Source: Ehretia macrophylla | Lineage: Eukaryota > Streptophyta > Magnoliopsida > Boraginales > Ehretiaceae | Assembly: GCA_037974665.1 (NCBI GenBank) | Contig: CM075781.1 | Coordinates: 37,603,735 to 37,667,734 of the forward strand | Reading direction: 5' to 3' | DNA: 64,000 nucleotides | Part shown: positions 35,606 to 47,944 of the stretch, one piece after another | Layout: each line of letters opens with the position of its first letter | Numbering within the stretch: the first letter of the stretch is position 1 | Position numbers and translations under genes: made by a program | The notes under the pieces: generated by a model | The model's input: the letters and a program-made list of their open reading frames with translations, nothing else | The model's database searches: none | Told to the model about the DNA's origin: nothing

Positions 35606-38600
35606 TCAAACGCAGTTCGGATCCCTTCCAAACAAGAAGCGCCTTGTCCATTCTGATAGCACATGTATTCTTGTTCGCCAACTCACTAGCTTGCTGAAAA
35701 ATCACAACACAGAGTCATCAGCACAAGGTTCCGTTTTTCTTTTGTTTTTTTTTTTTTTTTTGGGGGGTTGGTGTGGAAGGGAGGTGTGTGTTTGGGGGCG
35801 AGTTTGATGCAGCGCGAAAGAGTCACCTTGTATATGTAAAATACCAAAGCGAATGAGCAGGGCGGCCCACGATTTCCTGACCTCCAGGAAATTGCAACCC
35901 AGCTTTTTCTCCTCCCAAAGAAACAAGTAGTCCTTGATGGTTGTACCTTGAACGAGAACAACAGCATCAATACATGACAAATTTGAAGTCCTAAATCTGT
36001 GTACGGCAATAAAGTAAAGATGCAGTTCCTGAAGAAATTCAAGTTACCTGAAGGGTTGAAAGGGATAGCGTCCTCCTTCACTGAAACGAAGGGGGCCCTC
36101 AGGATTTTTCTGACACTCCTCCATGCGGTTGAAACAATTAGCAAGGTAGGAACCTTGCTGAGATGCAACCTGCAGTAAGGTCGATGAAGCATGTGAAATT
36201 TAAGAACAAAACCCCAAGAAGGACGCAGTCAAATCCATGTACATTCTCTTTCAACAGTGAACCTGTCCAGTTGCTGGAAGTTTCTTTATATGAGAATCCA
36301 CTTGAGAAAGAGCCGATTTGAATTCCTCAATATCCATTTCGACAGGCATCTTTACGGAATCTCCTTTTGATACTTTCAACAAATTGCTTAGATTGCGTGT
36401 CTTTTTAGTTTTGAAATAGAGCTCCGCTTGAGGATATCTCTTGCACAAGTCACTAAAGATGTCTTGAAATTCTTTATCTGTAAGCGTCCCAGACTTGTCC
36501 TTGTCTGCTGTACGAAATATAGCTGAAATATCTTCCTAAAAGGATATCCAGGTAAATGTAAGGAAAATTAGTGAAACATCAGGTGTATAAAACATCAAAT
36601 ACATGCATTAGCAAGAACAAAGGGACACCAAAGATATATATATTGAAAAAAGAAAGACAAGAACCTACTTGGGTTCTGCGGCAAGAACCGTGCAGGACAC
36701 GACAAAGGTAAGAGCAACAAGGAATAGAATAGGGGCATGCGAATGTTGAGAAAATGACAATATGTTTTAGTTTGTTACTCCTATATGTTGTATTAGTTGG
36801 ATTTCTCCACTCTGTCTAATTAATAATCAAAAGCGATTTACAGCTAATTCTATTGCAAAAAGGGGCTTACAAAAACCAATGTCTTACCATAGTTCTACGT
36901 TGGTTGACCATAGCACAATCACCAAATGCATATATGCTATCACATCCTTCGACTCGCAGCCACTCATCAGTTACAACTGCAGGTCCATCAGCCTGTGTAA
37001 CAGGAAATAAGTTTTGAAAAGGTATAAAAAAGATCAAGAAATTATGAAAATTAGAAAATAAATCTTAAAACGGATATTAGGCAAGATATCGATAAAGTGA
37101 ATAAGAAGAGGAAAGGTAAAGGTTCAATTCAGAATTCATTTTCATGTTAGAAGCTACCTGACCAATTTGCTTGATAAAATCCTTAATCACAGGATGAGTC
37201 CCAATTCCTGTAGACCAGACAGCCATTCCATATGGGAATGATGTTACCTCCCCACTTGTAGCTTCTTTTATAAATATCTCTTTCTCTGATACTTTCACAA
37301 CTTTTGCCCCTTTTTTCACATCAATACCATCTCTTTGGAATTTGTTTTCTGCAGAAGCTCTGACCTTTTTGTTAAACCTGAAACCAGAAACTTTTAATTG
37401 CATGTGAGTACAAGTGGAAACAAACACAGATTGCGGAAAATAAGAATTGCAGCTCTTGAATTACGAAAAATAGCAGGATTAAACCAGGAGCACTGATATA
37501 CTTCATTTGCTTGTATCTCATTAAATATGTTCATATAGAGCCTTAGATGCATTTGTCTTACCATGAGGCACAAGAAAAAATCTAGCCTCGCAGATAAATA
37601 AAACGAAATTGGCTTAACTGGGAAAATCAATGGAGTCTAAAACGATCAACTAAGTTTGTATATAATGCATATGATGTTTGATGATAGGAAACACTGCTGC
37701 AAGAATCTCATTGAAAATTCTCTCTTTCTGGAAGAGATTTCTCCCGTTACCACAATTCATCTAAACTACCTGAAAGCAGGAAAATATTATCGGAAAACAG
37801 AAGGAACGGGATCAACCTTGTGAATAAGGAAATCTATCAATTTTTCAACACTCAAGGGCTAGAAAGAAAAAACAGGAGAAGTCCACCTAGCTGTATGTGT
37901 ATCTAATTGGTGAGTTGGTGCTATTTAGCTCCGTGCTAAAAAATTCTCAGTTGGGGTTGAGTGTGGAGTTAACTATGCCATAGCAAGTGACATCGTTTTG
38001 GGTTGGGCTTGTTTTATACTAGCTTCTCTATGACAGTCCTCTGTGTTGCAGAAGTAGTCTCTTAGATTGTCTGAAGATCATTAATAACCTAAGCTACTTG
38101 TCCCCTCCAATTCTTGGCATCTTATGCAAACAATTAGTCAGCTCATTTTATGTTCATTTGTCCAAACAAAATGTAACTTAAGACGAGAATGGGGGGACTA
38201 ACCAAAGAGTCTTACATGTTCAAAACATGATCTGCTGCCTCGAGAAGTGTAATCTTAACCAGACCCTTGACATCAGGGTACAACCTGGCTAAATCTTGTT
38301 TAACAAAATCGTGAAGCTGCCCTGCAAGTTCCACACCCGTTGGGCCGCCACCGACAACAACAAAGTGAAGAATTCTCTTTCTCTCTTCCTCACTTAGGTC
38401 AGGTAAACTGGCTCTTTCAAAGCAGTCAATAATCGTACTGCGGATGTTTTGTGCATCTTCTAAGTTCTGCATGGAAAAACATTTCATCAGCTAAAAATTA
38501 AGTTTCTTATGGAAACACTCCAACACAAGTACTCCAACCTATTAAACTTTTGCACCCTGACCATATTTACGCCATGTTTGGAGGAGACAACAAGCTCCTT

Positions 38601-39870
38601 CTGCGTAGAGATATAATGGAAGAAAGAGGTGCACTATGACTAAGAGAGAAGCATATTGATCTTGTTTCAAGTGAGACCTAGTTGCTAAGATACAGATATG
38701 CTTATTAAGGAGAGAAGTGACACACAAGCAGAATTTGGAATTCACCTTCAAGAAATGGCAGTTCTCCGCGACACCAGGGATGTTAAATGTATTTGAACGG
38801 GCTCCAACAGCGATCACAAGATAGTCATAATCAACAACAAATTCTTCCTTCCCATTCAAATTGTTGTCCAAATTAGCGCGGCAGTGAACTTTATGATTTT
38901 CTGCATCTATCTTGGTACATTCAGCTTCCCAAAGGAGCATGCCCACATTTTTCTGTGAGCAAACAAGAGACACAAAACTACTCAGTGATTCCATAACTTG
39001 CAATATATAACAAGTAGAAAAAACAGTTATCCTACAAAAGGAATCCCAGTTGAAGCCCTTAGAAAAAAGCTTTGACTACTTTTTAACACTGAGGACTCAG
39101 TTGAGCTTACCATCATGAAGGGGAAAATAGCACCTCGAGGAATACAGAAGTTAACTGAGAAACTGACTATGCTGTATGGAGAGCTATTGATGAAATAATA
39201 TTTCACAGGAGAATTTCAGGTCAATTTTTCATCTGGCATATTTACCTTTCTGATAAGATTGCGAACAGGTTCAGCAACACTGCGAGCTTGCAAAGTGCCA
39301 CATGCAACACATGGTAGCAAAGGATTTAACGCATAATAATTCTGAGTTGATATAACCTGGACATCAAGTGAGGTGTTCTTCAGATCCTTCAAGAAATTTA
39401 TTGCTCCCCAGCCAGTTCCAAGTACCACCATTCTCTTTTTCTTATCAGCTTCAGTTGAGTCAGCCGTGATCGTGCTACTGTAAGACTTCGCCTCAGAATA
39501 TGCCGCAAGGCCACCACCTCTGTCAATCATACTCTTCACAAACATCAGCTTATTGAAATTAAGCTATAAGAATACAATTTACGTCTTCTGCAAGGAACTG
39601 GCAGAGGAAGCTAGATAGACTACAGAGGAACAAGAACAGAAAAAAGGAACCAAAGCAACAATAAGCACCTGATCGTTAGAACTGAAGGACTTCCATAGAA
39701 AGTATAAGCTATTTGAACATTGCTCTTCAACATTTTCAAAACTCCAACATTGCCTCTGGACCCCGAAAAGTCAACGAATAAATGAATAAAGCAGCTCTAA
39801 ATTTACGCAATATAACAACTACATATACATTAGAAATGTTCTTGCCATTCGAGTGAGGCACAACTCACAT

Positions 39871-39903
<33 letters not shown>

Positions 39904-40418
39904 GTTCTTGCCAAGAATAAAGAACAAAAGCAACACTGAGCATATGGAAGAGAGGTGAAAGACAGGCAGCGAGCCCGTACTGTCGGCATTTTCAATAACA
40001 GAGTGTAACACCTGAACAATGTTCACACAAACTACACAAACCTATACTGCATTAAAGCACGGCCCAGTGTCCCTTTCGGTCACATTACTAAATTAAATCA
40101 ATTAAGACTACAAATATTTTCTTCTCATATTGTTATCATTTCGAACAATCAAGAAACAAGTGATTTAACAACAATAAACAATGGTCAGAGTTCAATCAAG
40201 CTAATGCTTACAAGTTCATTGAGTCAAATGATTGACCATCAAAGAATACAGAACATTAATTAAAAAGAAAAAAAGAAAAAAAAAAAGAAACTGAAAACAG
40301 CAAAATTAAAGAGTGGAAAACTGCAGGGCAACAAAGAAGCAACTCACCTGAAGGTGAAAATTGTAGAATTTTCATATAAATTGTGTGTAAATCTCTCGAA
40401 CAACATTACCCTCTGCAT
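35606..40418 (-). CDS. External alternative NAD(P)H-ubiquinone oxidoreductase, NDB type, copy B (11 exons, 583 aa)
   Basis: Exons: 40418-40348, 39689-39669 (21 nt), 39519-39246, 38952-38746, 38466-38216, 37377-37158, 36992-36888, 36535-36263, 36169-36048, 35946-35827, 35693-35606; total 1752 bp, phases consistent. From exon 3 on, each exon has exactly the length of its partner in copy A, so this is a tandem duplicate. It keeps VVLGTGWGA, GGGPTG, Glu at the end of the NADH-domain beta 2 (ITLLEA), STGIGTHP and an EF-hand DKDKSGTLTDKE. It differs at usually conserved places: NYYALNPLLPCVACGTLQ in place of [18 protein letters not shown], a diverged QFPGGQEIVGRP stretch near the C-terminus, and the end FGRDPNCV. 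The N-terminus MQRVMLFERFTHNLYENS needs the microexon to reach the conserved GGGLAAY. Likely expressed but evolving faster than A. Confidence 0.88.
39868..39903. repeat. (AC)n(AT)n microsatellite in the first intron of NDB copy B
   Basis: About ten AC units are followed directly by about seven AT units. It lies in the 658-bp intron between exons 1 and 2. Confidence 0.9.
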
Positions 40419-40899
40419 CTTTCTTCTTCAACCTCCCCAAAGTACTCGTAGATCACCTGTAAACCCAAAAAAGATAGTAGTTGAATAAACCAGCTCTATA
40501 TATATAAGGGCGGCGCTAGTCACGAGCTAACAAAGCTGCAGCCATTTAGAAGTAAATTGATATTGTATTTTATAAAAATGCGTGTATTTTTTTTAAGGTA
40601 AATCCAACCTCCGCTGAAAAGAATTATTTATATATGAGTATTAAGTTATACGTTTTCAGTTTCAATAAACAACAATGTTCAATTCTGCGCTGAATTTATA
40701 TATGCATATATATGGTGATCACAATATATATATGAAGCGTGCACACACACAGAGGGAATTGTTCTTACTTTCTTGAGAGTGAAAATATTCAAAGAGGGTT
40801 AGACAGAAGTGCTAATGAGCTATTCAAATGCAGACTTGTAAAGCATACAACGAATTTAAGACCCCTTGGGTCAAGTAAAACTACCAATGTATTCTGTTG

Positions 40900-43430
40900 A
40901 CCCCACATGGACAAAGTCTTTGACCAAAAAAAAAACATAGGCAAAGTCTTATTTGTCAGCTAGACGCTACTCACGAGTATGCGTAGGAGGTGGGATGTCT
41001 AACACTCACATAAATGATATAAGACTTTTTTTTTTTTTTAAATCGAATATTCAGCTTGTTAGCTGTAATTGTTTTTCTTAGTTTGAAAATTGGATGAGGA
41101 AAAAATAATAAAGGGAAATAAATGCTTTAATTATAAAAGAAAAAGAAGATTAAATTTTGTTTAGATTGAATAGAATAAAGGATTACACGAAATCATATAT
41201 TTCTTTAATTTGGATTGAAAATTAATGAAAAAGATGGATAAATTTTTTATACAAATTAAGATATTTATCCTTTTCTTATATATCTGATTTATACACATAT
41301 GGTATCTCTATAATTTTGGGTTATAATATAAATATTAAACAATTAACTACAATTCCTTCCTCTTTTTTTCTCTAATTTGGTGTCGTATTTTGAACTATGT
41401 CGATGTTTTTAACAATTTTTTTTTAGAAAAATCCCTCATAATCAATCTCTTGGCTCCATTTTCTCATGTCAAGTATAGTGTAAAGGTTTGGAGGTGGGTC
41501 ACAAAAGTTAAATTTATGAGGAATGGAATTAGATCTCCATTTTTGCGAATTGATTCCTTTTGTTTTTGGTTGAGTCAAGGTCAATTTACTTTGGTTCATA
41601 CACCAAGAAATGATTTATTTTCTTAATAATTTCTTTTGCTGATTAAAATCGAGTAACAACATAAATGACTGAAATTTGTTTATTTTCTCGTGTCAATATT
41701 GAAGGCTGTGAAATAAGTTTGTCTATAAGTAAGATTATTCGTATAGTACATAACAATCGCTTATAAAAAGTAAATAATTGACGAGCTTGAGAGTAATGTG
41801 GTTTCTCCTCTATCACAGAAAACTTACTATATTAGTCAACCAAAGTCTGTAAATTAGCCTAGTTCACGCCATGAAACACAATTAATTCACTTTACGTGTT
41901 TATTAAGTAACTCTATTGTAGTCTATGTAGAAGTCTTCTACTCTTCTAGATGGAGTATCAAATACCCTAAAGCAATTTAGGATAAAAAGTAAAATATTGT
42001 TATATATCATTCTATTTTTATCATTTCGTACATAAATATTTAGTTGATATACAAAAATAACAAAATTTTTAATTTTTTTTTATTCTTTTAGTATGTCAAC
42101 TAAGCATACATATAAGAAATAATATTTAAGTGATAAATTAAAATAAAGTGATATTTAACATTCTTCTAAAAAATTACATATGTCCAACGACCCGATAAAA
42201 AGAGGTTTTTTTTTTTTTTTTTTGTCATTAATGAACCAGAGTTGAATGATGAATACCGTGATGAATTAATGTGATTCTTTTTATATATTAAAAAAAAAAG
42301 TCTTCTAGAAGATCTGAGTTGAGTATTTCCATCATTAATAGTATCTCCACTATGGATTGTTCCTTCGACCAAAAAAAGGAGTATCATTTGATTTGAATAA
42401 ATGCACCCTTCACATATAGGTGCCTATAATCTAGCCTAATCAATCTACATGACTAGCTCTCAAAGTTTAGGTAGAGCGAATAAATAGTAATTTAATGTAA
42501 TTAAATATTTTAAATTTAAATTTATAATTTTTTATTATAAATATTATTAGACTTTTAAATAATTTAAAGTATATGTTAAAATATATCACTACATTTAGTT
42601 TTATTTTAAATAAATTTCTTATTATAAAAAAAAGTTACCGTGTTATCCCTGCCCACACGTGTACTTTGCTAGCATGCTATTAATATGTCGCCCTTGTCTG
42701 TGTCGAGATTTCACAAGAAGAGGGATTTTCTTCGAGATAGCATTGGGGTTAACTAGGATGCTATTACAAAACCAAGATAGCAGAAAACAATAATAATAAT
42801 AAAACTATTCGAATTTAGGTTTTAGACAAAGGAAATTCTTACATGATTTTACTTTTGTAATCTATTGAAATCAGGAATTATCTCATCTATTTCCTCTCCT
42901 ATTAGTATAACGAAAGATAGTTATCAATCGAATATTGTTATATATCACTTCTTACGTAGTATCACTCTCTTCACCTCTTATGTAACAAATGTCATATTTT
43001 TTTATATAGTAAATTTCATTTACATTTAATACTTACCAGATGAAACCACATAGATGTACGAATTTTTACTCTTTCTTAATAGAACATAATTATATAAAAA
43101 GGATATAATATAAAGAAGAAGGAAAAAAAAAAAAAGAAGGAACGTCATTTGGGTTAAAGCTATGAAAGCCTGCTATTTCTTGAATAAATGCATATGGGCT
43201 TTTCAGCCCAAATCAGATCAAGCACATTTTAGAAAAGAGTACTGATGGCTTGATATTTGGACTGAAGACCATGATCCATTTACTCGAGGGAGTTTTCATG
43301 GGCCGCTATTCTTCAACTGGTAGGCCCTCTTCCATTCAGGATTTCCCTTTCATGGCGTCAAAATGGGGGTTGATGCTAGGCTCAGTCTGCATAGAGGAGA
43401 GAGAAAGACTTTGTTCGTTTTGATTATGTT
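40900..43430. other. AT-rich intergenic DNA, no gene seen
   Basis: Only short frames without recognisable domains (for example plus strand 41390-41626 and minus strand 42166-42387), poly-A/T tracts and scattered AT-rich sequence. No bounded element could be defined. Confidence 0.5.
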
Positions 43431-43433
43431 TAA

Positions 43434-43822
43434 GGCCTTGTTTGGATTTAAAAGTGAAAAAAATAATAAAAGAAATGAAATTAAATAATTTAATAATAAA
43501 GGACAGGAAATTGGAGGGTATGAATTTGGTAAAATTATAAAAAAATAATGTTCATAAAAGATTATGTATATGTTTGTTTCGATTGAAAAGAAATAGAAGG
43601 AAATGATAAGTTTTATAAACAAATTAAACATTTTTATCCTTTTTAAATGTACAAGTACAATATCTATTACAAGTGTAATATTATAGAAATAAAGAGGTAA
43701 TATGGATATTGTGTTATCATTTAAATCAAATCACCCCAATTTAGGTAGGTGATTACAAAATCATCCAAATAAAAGATTTTACAAATCTCCAAAATCCAGT
43801 CACCCCAATCCAAACAAAAGAT
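43434..43822. mobile_element. Possible Tourist-like MITE (GGCCTTGTTTGG ends)
   Basis: The left end AGGCCTTGTTTGGATTT follows a TTA, and the right end reversed reads ATCTTTTGTTTGGATTGGGG. TTGTTTGGATT inverted ends are widespread in plant Tourist-type MITEs. Right border and duplication are uncertain. Confidence 0.45.
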
Positions 43823-45433
43823 AGGAATCTGGTCTTGGATTCAGAAAAATGGATGCTAGGCTGAGTGTATTGAAAAGTACTAACATGTTTTAGATTTTGT
43901 AGTTATAGTCATATTTTATTGTATTTTATTCCAAAAGAAAAATCAAAATTAATTGAAAATGCTTTCCTTTCTTCATAAACTTCTCCATTGAGCTATAACA
44001 CAATTTGAAAGAGTGATCCAGCTAGCCCTCATTTAGCCATGCTTTTTAATTATAATTTCAATGTAAAATTAAAGATAAAAAGACCTAAAGCTACATACAT
44101 ACCATCACATTCACCCAGAAATTGGAGAAAGACCATCAGAACTTTCCTCTAGTGGTATACGCTCCTCGATTTGAAAGAGGGAGGTCAATTCTTCTCATGG
44201 ATGACAATTTTTTTTTATATATATTGTACGGTTTAACCTCCCTTGAATAAAAAATAAAAATAATAATAATAGTAAAGAGAAAAGAAAATGAAACTGGAAA
44301 AAGACCCCATACCCACTTCCAAAATATTCTCTTCCAAAATTCAGCAAATATAGCAATTCACCTGCTTCCCTCAAGCTCCATTTTAGGAGCTGTCTGCTAA
44401 GCTAAGGTCAGTTACAATTGTAAAAAACAAAAAAAACAAAAAAAAAAAAAAGAAGCCAAAAAAGTTGATTTGTTACTTCTCTTCATGCAATTTAGACTTC
44501 TCTGTAATCTAGCATCCAACTGGATCTCTCTCAAGGAGCAAATGATATCATCAAGATTTATTATCAAAATTGAATTTGGTTTATTACAAATAAACATCCA
44601 GGAAATTCAGATTTAGGATAATCTTTTTGCGAAGAAGAGAGGAGGTAAACACTACCTGCTTCCTACTTCTCAATCTTTCTCTGATAATTTTACCTTGGCA
44701 GAGGCACTTCACAATTTCTGCAACACATTCCATCTCCAGGGCTGCATCAAGTAATCTACCAGCTAAATTGCACCTGTTAATGAGTTTAAACTTTCAGACA
44801 TCATCGTATAGCCAACGAAAGAACTTAAATGATTATGCGGGCAGAAATTCATTTTGCACTGTTCTTTCACGAAGAAAGGCGAGCGCCTACCTTCGTCATG
44901 ACAGCATGATCAGTAGGATCATAAATCACAGAACATAAGCAACATTGTAGAGATAATACATATTTCAACCATTCAGCAGAAATTAACTAACTGTATTATG
45001 GGTCGAATAAAAAACAAAAGATGGATGAACGATACTAGATGCAAGGGAACCATTTTAATTTGATCAACTTAATAAATTTAAAACAAAGTAACCATAACTC
45101 ATATATACAACCTGAAACTTTATCAAGAGAGAAGCGCCAGCTCGGCCCTTACAATAAAATCCCTAAACTATCTCCCTTTCCATGTACAAACGAATACATA
45201 CAAGCCAAATCTTCAATGAAAAGGTTGAAGAAAAATGGCTTGTAAAGATTGTCTAGACATGTACAAGTAAACCAGATCTGATGAAATTTATCAGATCTCA
45301 CAACCCCTCATCAACTTCCATTTTTCTACAATTAGAAAGGATGTAAAAAAATGAGAACAGTTTGATATGATTAAGCCGAGCCATTTTCTTTCTTCCTTTG
45401 CTACCAGGCATTTGTACAACCATAACCTCAGAA
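43823..45433. other. Intergenic DNA and 3' region of the F-box gene
   Basis: No gene was supported. A plus-strand 103-codon frame at 44627-44938 has no recognisable domain. The last few hundred bases, about 45100-45433, are likely the 3' UTR of the minus-strand F-box gene. Confidence 0.5.
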
Positions 45434-46318
45434 TCATATCTCTGTTTCCATTTCCATAAATAAACCTCTCCTTGGCCAATTGTCTTCATCTGCTGAGGCA
45501 AACAAGGCTACTGAGATATCAGCTAGCTTCTTCCCACTCAATCGAGACTTCCGAATCTTGGACTGCCTCGGAGCATTTGGGGCTTCAACCTCATTGAACT
45601 CACACCAATCCTCCACATCAACAGCATTTTGAACACCCAGCATCTTGCTGGGCGTATTAAACTCAAAATGCCATTTCTTTGCAATCAAAGTCTGCATTTT
45701 CACCAATACACCATATCAAAAGTCACATTCAAATAATCATCAATTAGGGACAGAAAGGACAGAACAAGAAGAACTCGCATCTTACCGCTTCTCTTAATGA
45801 TTTTGAGACATGAAACAGACTCTTCAAATCATCATGCTCTACACCACACAATATCCTAATCTGTATACAAGAAAAATCCAAACTTCAATGGGTATCAAAA
45901 CTAAAACCTCACAATCATCAATATCGATTACACTGAATATAAATGAAACCAACCCGAGCTGCCAAAAAACAGGGGAAGTTTTTTTCTTGGGTGGGGGTAA
46001 TATTAACAATAACCAAGATCGAAAATTTAATGCAAAAGTACATATAATGTCCCCGATAGATAAATGAAAGCTCAATTAAATCAAATAAAAGCTAAACTAA
46101 ATTTATATACTAACCAAGATATCTTGAGGCAAGGCTTCAAGGGCAGACTTTTCAGTACTTGGAAACGAATCTATACTGCATTGTCTCTTCAATGGTGTAG
46201 TATCCATACAATCAAACTCCTCCATCACATATGATAAAGCGACCCTTTTTCTCCCAAATGAAGTACTCCTCACTAGACCTAATCCAAACCCTTCATTTGC
46301 ACTCTTCCCTAATACCAT
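45434..46318 (-). CDS. F-box protein of the FBS1 (F-BOX STRESS INDUCED 1 / At1g61340-like) family
   Basis: Coding exons 46318-46115, 45860-45786 and 45691-45434 join in phase 0 to give 178 aa. A basic N-terminus with GFGLGLVRSTSFGRKRVAL matches the FGRKR motif of FBS proteins. The F-box is at about 58-103 (LEALPQDILIRILCGVEHDD, LKSLFHVSKSLREA). The conserved tail includes WHFEFNTPSK, a VEDWCEFNEVEAPNAP acidic segment, SRLSGKKLADISVALF and a short extension. In Arabidopsis, FBS1 forms SCF complexes, responds to abiotic and biotic stress and binds 14-3-3 proteins. The frame upstream of the ATG is cut by an acceptor (TTTTCAG near 46343), and a donor GTACTGC near 46748 suggests a 5'-UTR intron. 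The start was chosen as the first ATG of the conserved region. Confidence 0.9.
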
Positions 46319-47087
46319 TTTCGCTATTTCTTCAGCAAGATCTGAAAACAAAAAAACAAATAAAAAATAAGAATGATGCAGAACCCTCAAAGCCAAATGC
46401 AATCAACTAAAACTAACACGTTCCCAGATGCCAAAATCAGTTTTTAAAAAAAACCAATAAAAATGTCATCTTTTAATGAAAGAAGAGGTGATTTTGCAGC
46501 ATCATATACAGTATGCCATGAATGTATATGCATTTGTGCATCTATGTGTATATCACATAATGATTAAAACCATAAACCCAAATGAGAATTAACTAAAAAT
46601 AACACATACCCAGATGTCAATATCATGCAAAAATCCATAAAAATGTAATCTTTTTATACAAAAGAGGGACCCTACAAAGAAAGCCATTTTGCAGCATTCA
46701 ATACAGTATGCTATGTGTATGTATATGTGTGTATACATTGTTGCAGTACCTGATGATGATAAAACCCTAAATTGTTGGCACAGAAGTAAATTGAGATTGA
46801 TGTAACGGTTGTTGTGTACAAGGAAACAAGAACTGCCCTTTCAACTATAAGCACACAAGCTTTATATATTGAGTATAAAAAAGTTAAAGTTTCTTACTTA
46901 TAATAAAGCTAAATTAAAAAAGGTCGGTTTTTTTTAATTGAGTTTTTAAATTAATTAAAGAGATAAATATCTAGGTGGGTATGGGATAAAGTTTTTATTT
47001 TTTGCTAGAAAAGACTCGAATTTTCTGATAAAAAGATCTTTGGGTTTTTGTGTAATGATAAGGAGAAAACTAGCCGTTTGAGATGGA

Positions 47088-47146
47088 CACGTGTCGGAAG
47101 GTGAAAGGTTGGTGGAAACAACGTGGTTTGGTTCTGATGACGTGGC
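47088..47146 (-). promoter_or_regulatory. ACGT-core motifs upstream of the F-box gene
   Basis: CACGTG at 47088-47093 (within GACACGTGTC) and TGACGTGGCA at 47137-47146 are ABRE/G-box-like. They are about 300-400 bp upstream of the likely transcript start near 46800. They fit a stress-responsive gene but are unproven. Confidence 0.4.
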
Positions 47147-47564
47147 AGATGGTCAGTCAAGGTAGGCTCGTTAGTAGCTTATCTACCACGGACCCGTGTT
47201 GGTGGACTCCTTTGTGGGGTAATGCTAATGTCCCCTGGCGTATGATATCAGCAGTTGATCCAACGGATTATATATCGAGAAGTGTGGAATGGAAAGTTTT
47301 GACGGGTGAGATTTGGTTTTGAGAGAAGGATCATTCTAGAGAGTCAAAAGGAGTAATCAATGTTTTTGACGGCTGGTTGCTGTTTTTGCGCAGTGATTAT
47401 TTTGGAGAGTCAAAAGGAGAGGTCCACACGGTCACTTGCAAAGTTTTTTGCCTTTTTCTTTTTCTTTTTTCCATGCCCACTTGAAGTTTGGCACACGGTT
47501 ATTAAAGTATTTTTCTTTGCTTTCGGGTTTTTTTTTGTAATCATTTGTCCTATAAATATTTTAG

Positions 47565-47865
47565 TGTTATGAAATATCGATTAGTGAATATTCACTATTA
47601 ATCTAAGCAACTTACAAGTAATAACGTAAGTAACTTGCAGTTATCAACTATTAAACAGCTTACAAATAGCAGTGTAAGTAGCTTACAGTCACCAATTACT
47701 CAGCAGCTTATAAGCAGCAGTGTAAGCAGCTTGCAGTCATTAACTACTAGCTTCTGAAACTCTATAAATAAATAAGTATAATTGAAATGTAAATCATTCA
47801 TAAATCAATAACAGTTTCAGTTCTCTCTCTATATTATTGTTATCTTTTATAATTAATTTACAACA
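47565..47865 (+). repeat. 5' LTR of the copia element with internal 47-bp hairpin repeats
   Basis: It contains three tandem imperfect units of about 47 bp built on AGCTTACAA...GTAAGCAGCTTGCAG, each able to fold on itself. A TATAAATA motif at about 47762-47770 is the likely promoter. Confidence 0.9.
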
Positions 47866-47880
47866 CGTTATCAGCACGAG
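47866..47880 (+). other. Candidate primer binding site of the copia element (internal-tRNA type)
   Basis: Directly after the LTR the strand reads CGTTATCAGCACGAG. It lacks the usual TGGTATCAGAGC. It resembles the complement of a tRNA anticodon arm (tRNA-Ile by recall), as would be used by a half-tRNA primer known for Drosophila copia. Confidence 0.4.
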
Positions 47881-47944
47881 GCTCTACATACTTTGGTTTG
47901 GCAAGGTACGAATAATCTTTATGTATTTCAAATTATATTTTGAT

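Noticed and set aside
15937-46318. HSF, NDB and F-box genes as a co-regulated stress gene cluster
   Set aside because: Shared strand and stress-linked families alone are weak evidence; spacing is wide and no shared regulatory sequence was seen.
47083-47572. Plus-strand frames between the F-box gene and the copia element
   Set aside because: No domain or start context; the stretch is better explained as the F-box upstream region.
47620-47760. Hairpin repeats read as an ncRNA array or CRISPR-like repeat
   Set aside because: They sit inside both LTRs of a copia element and vary with it; CRISPR is not expected in a plant nuclear genome.
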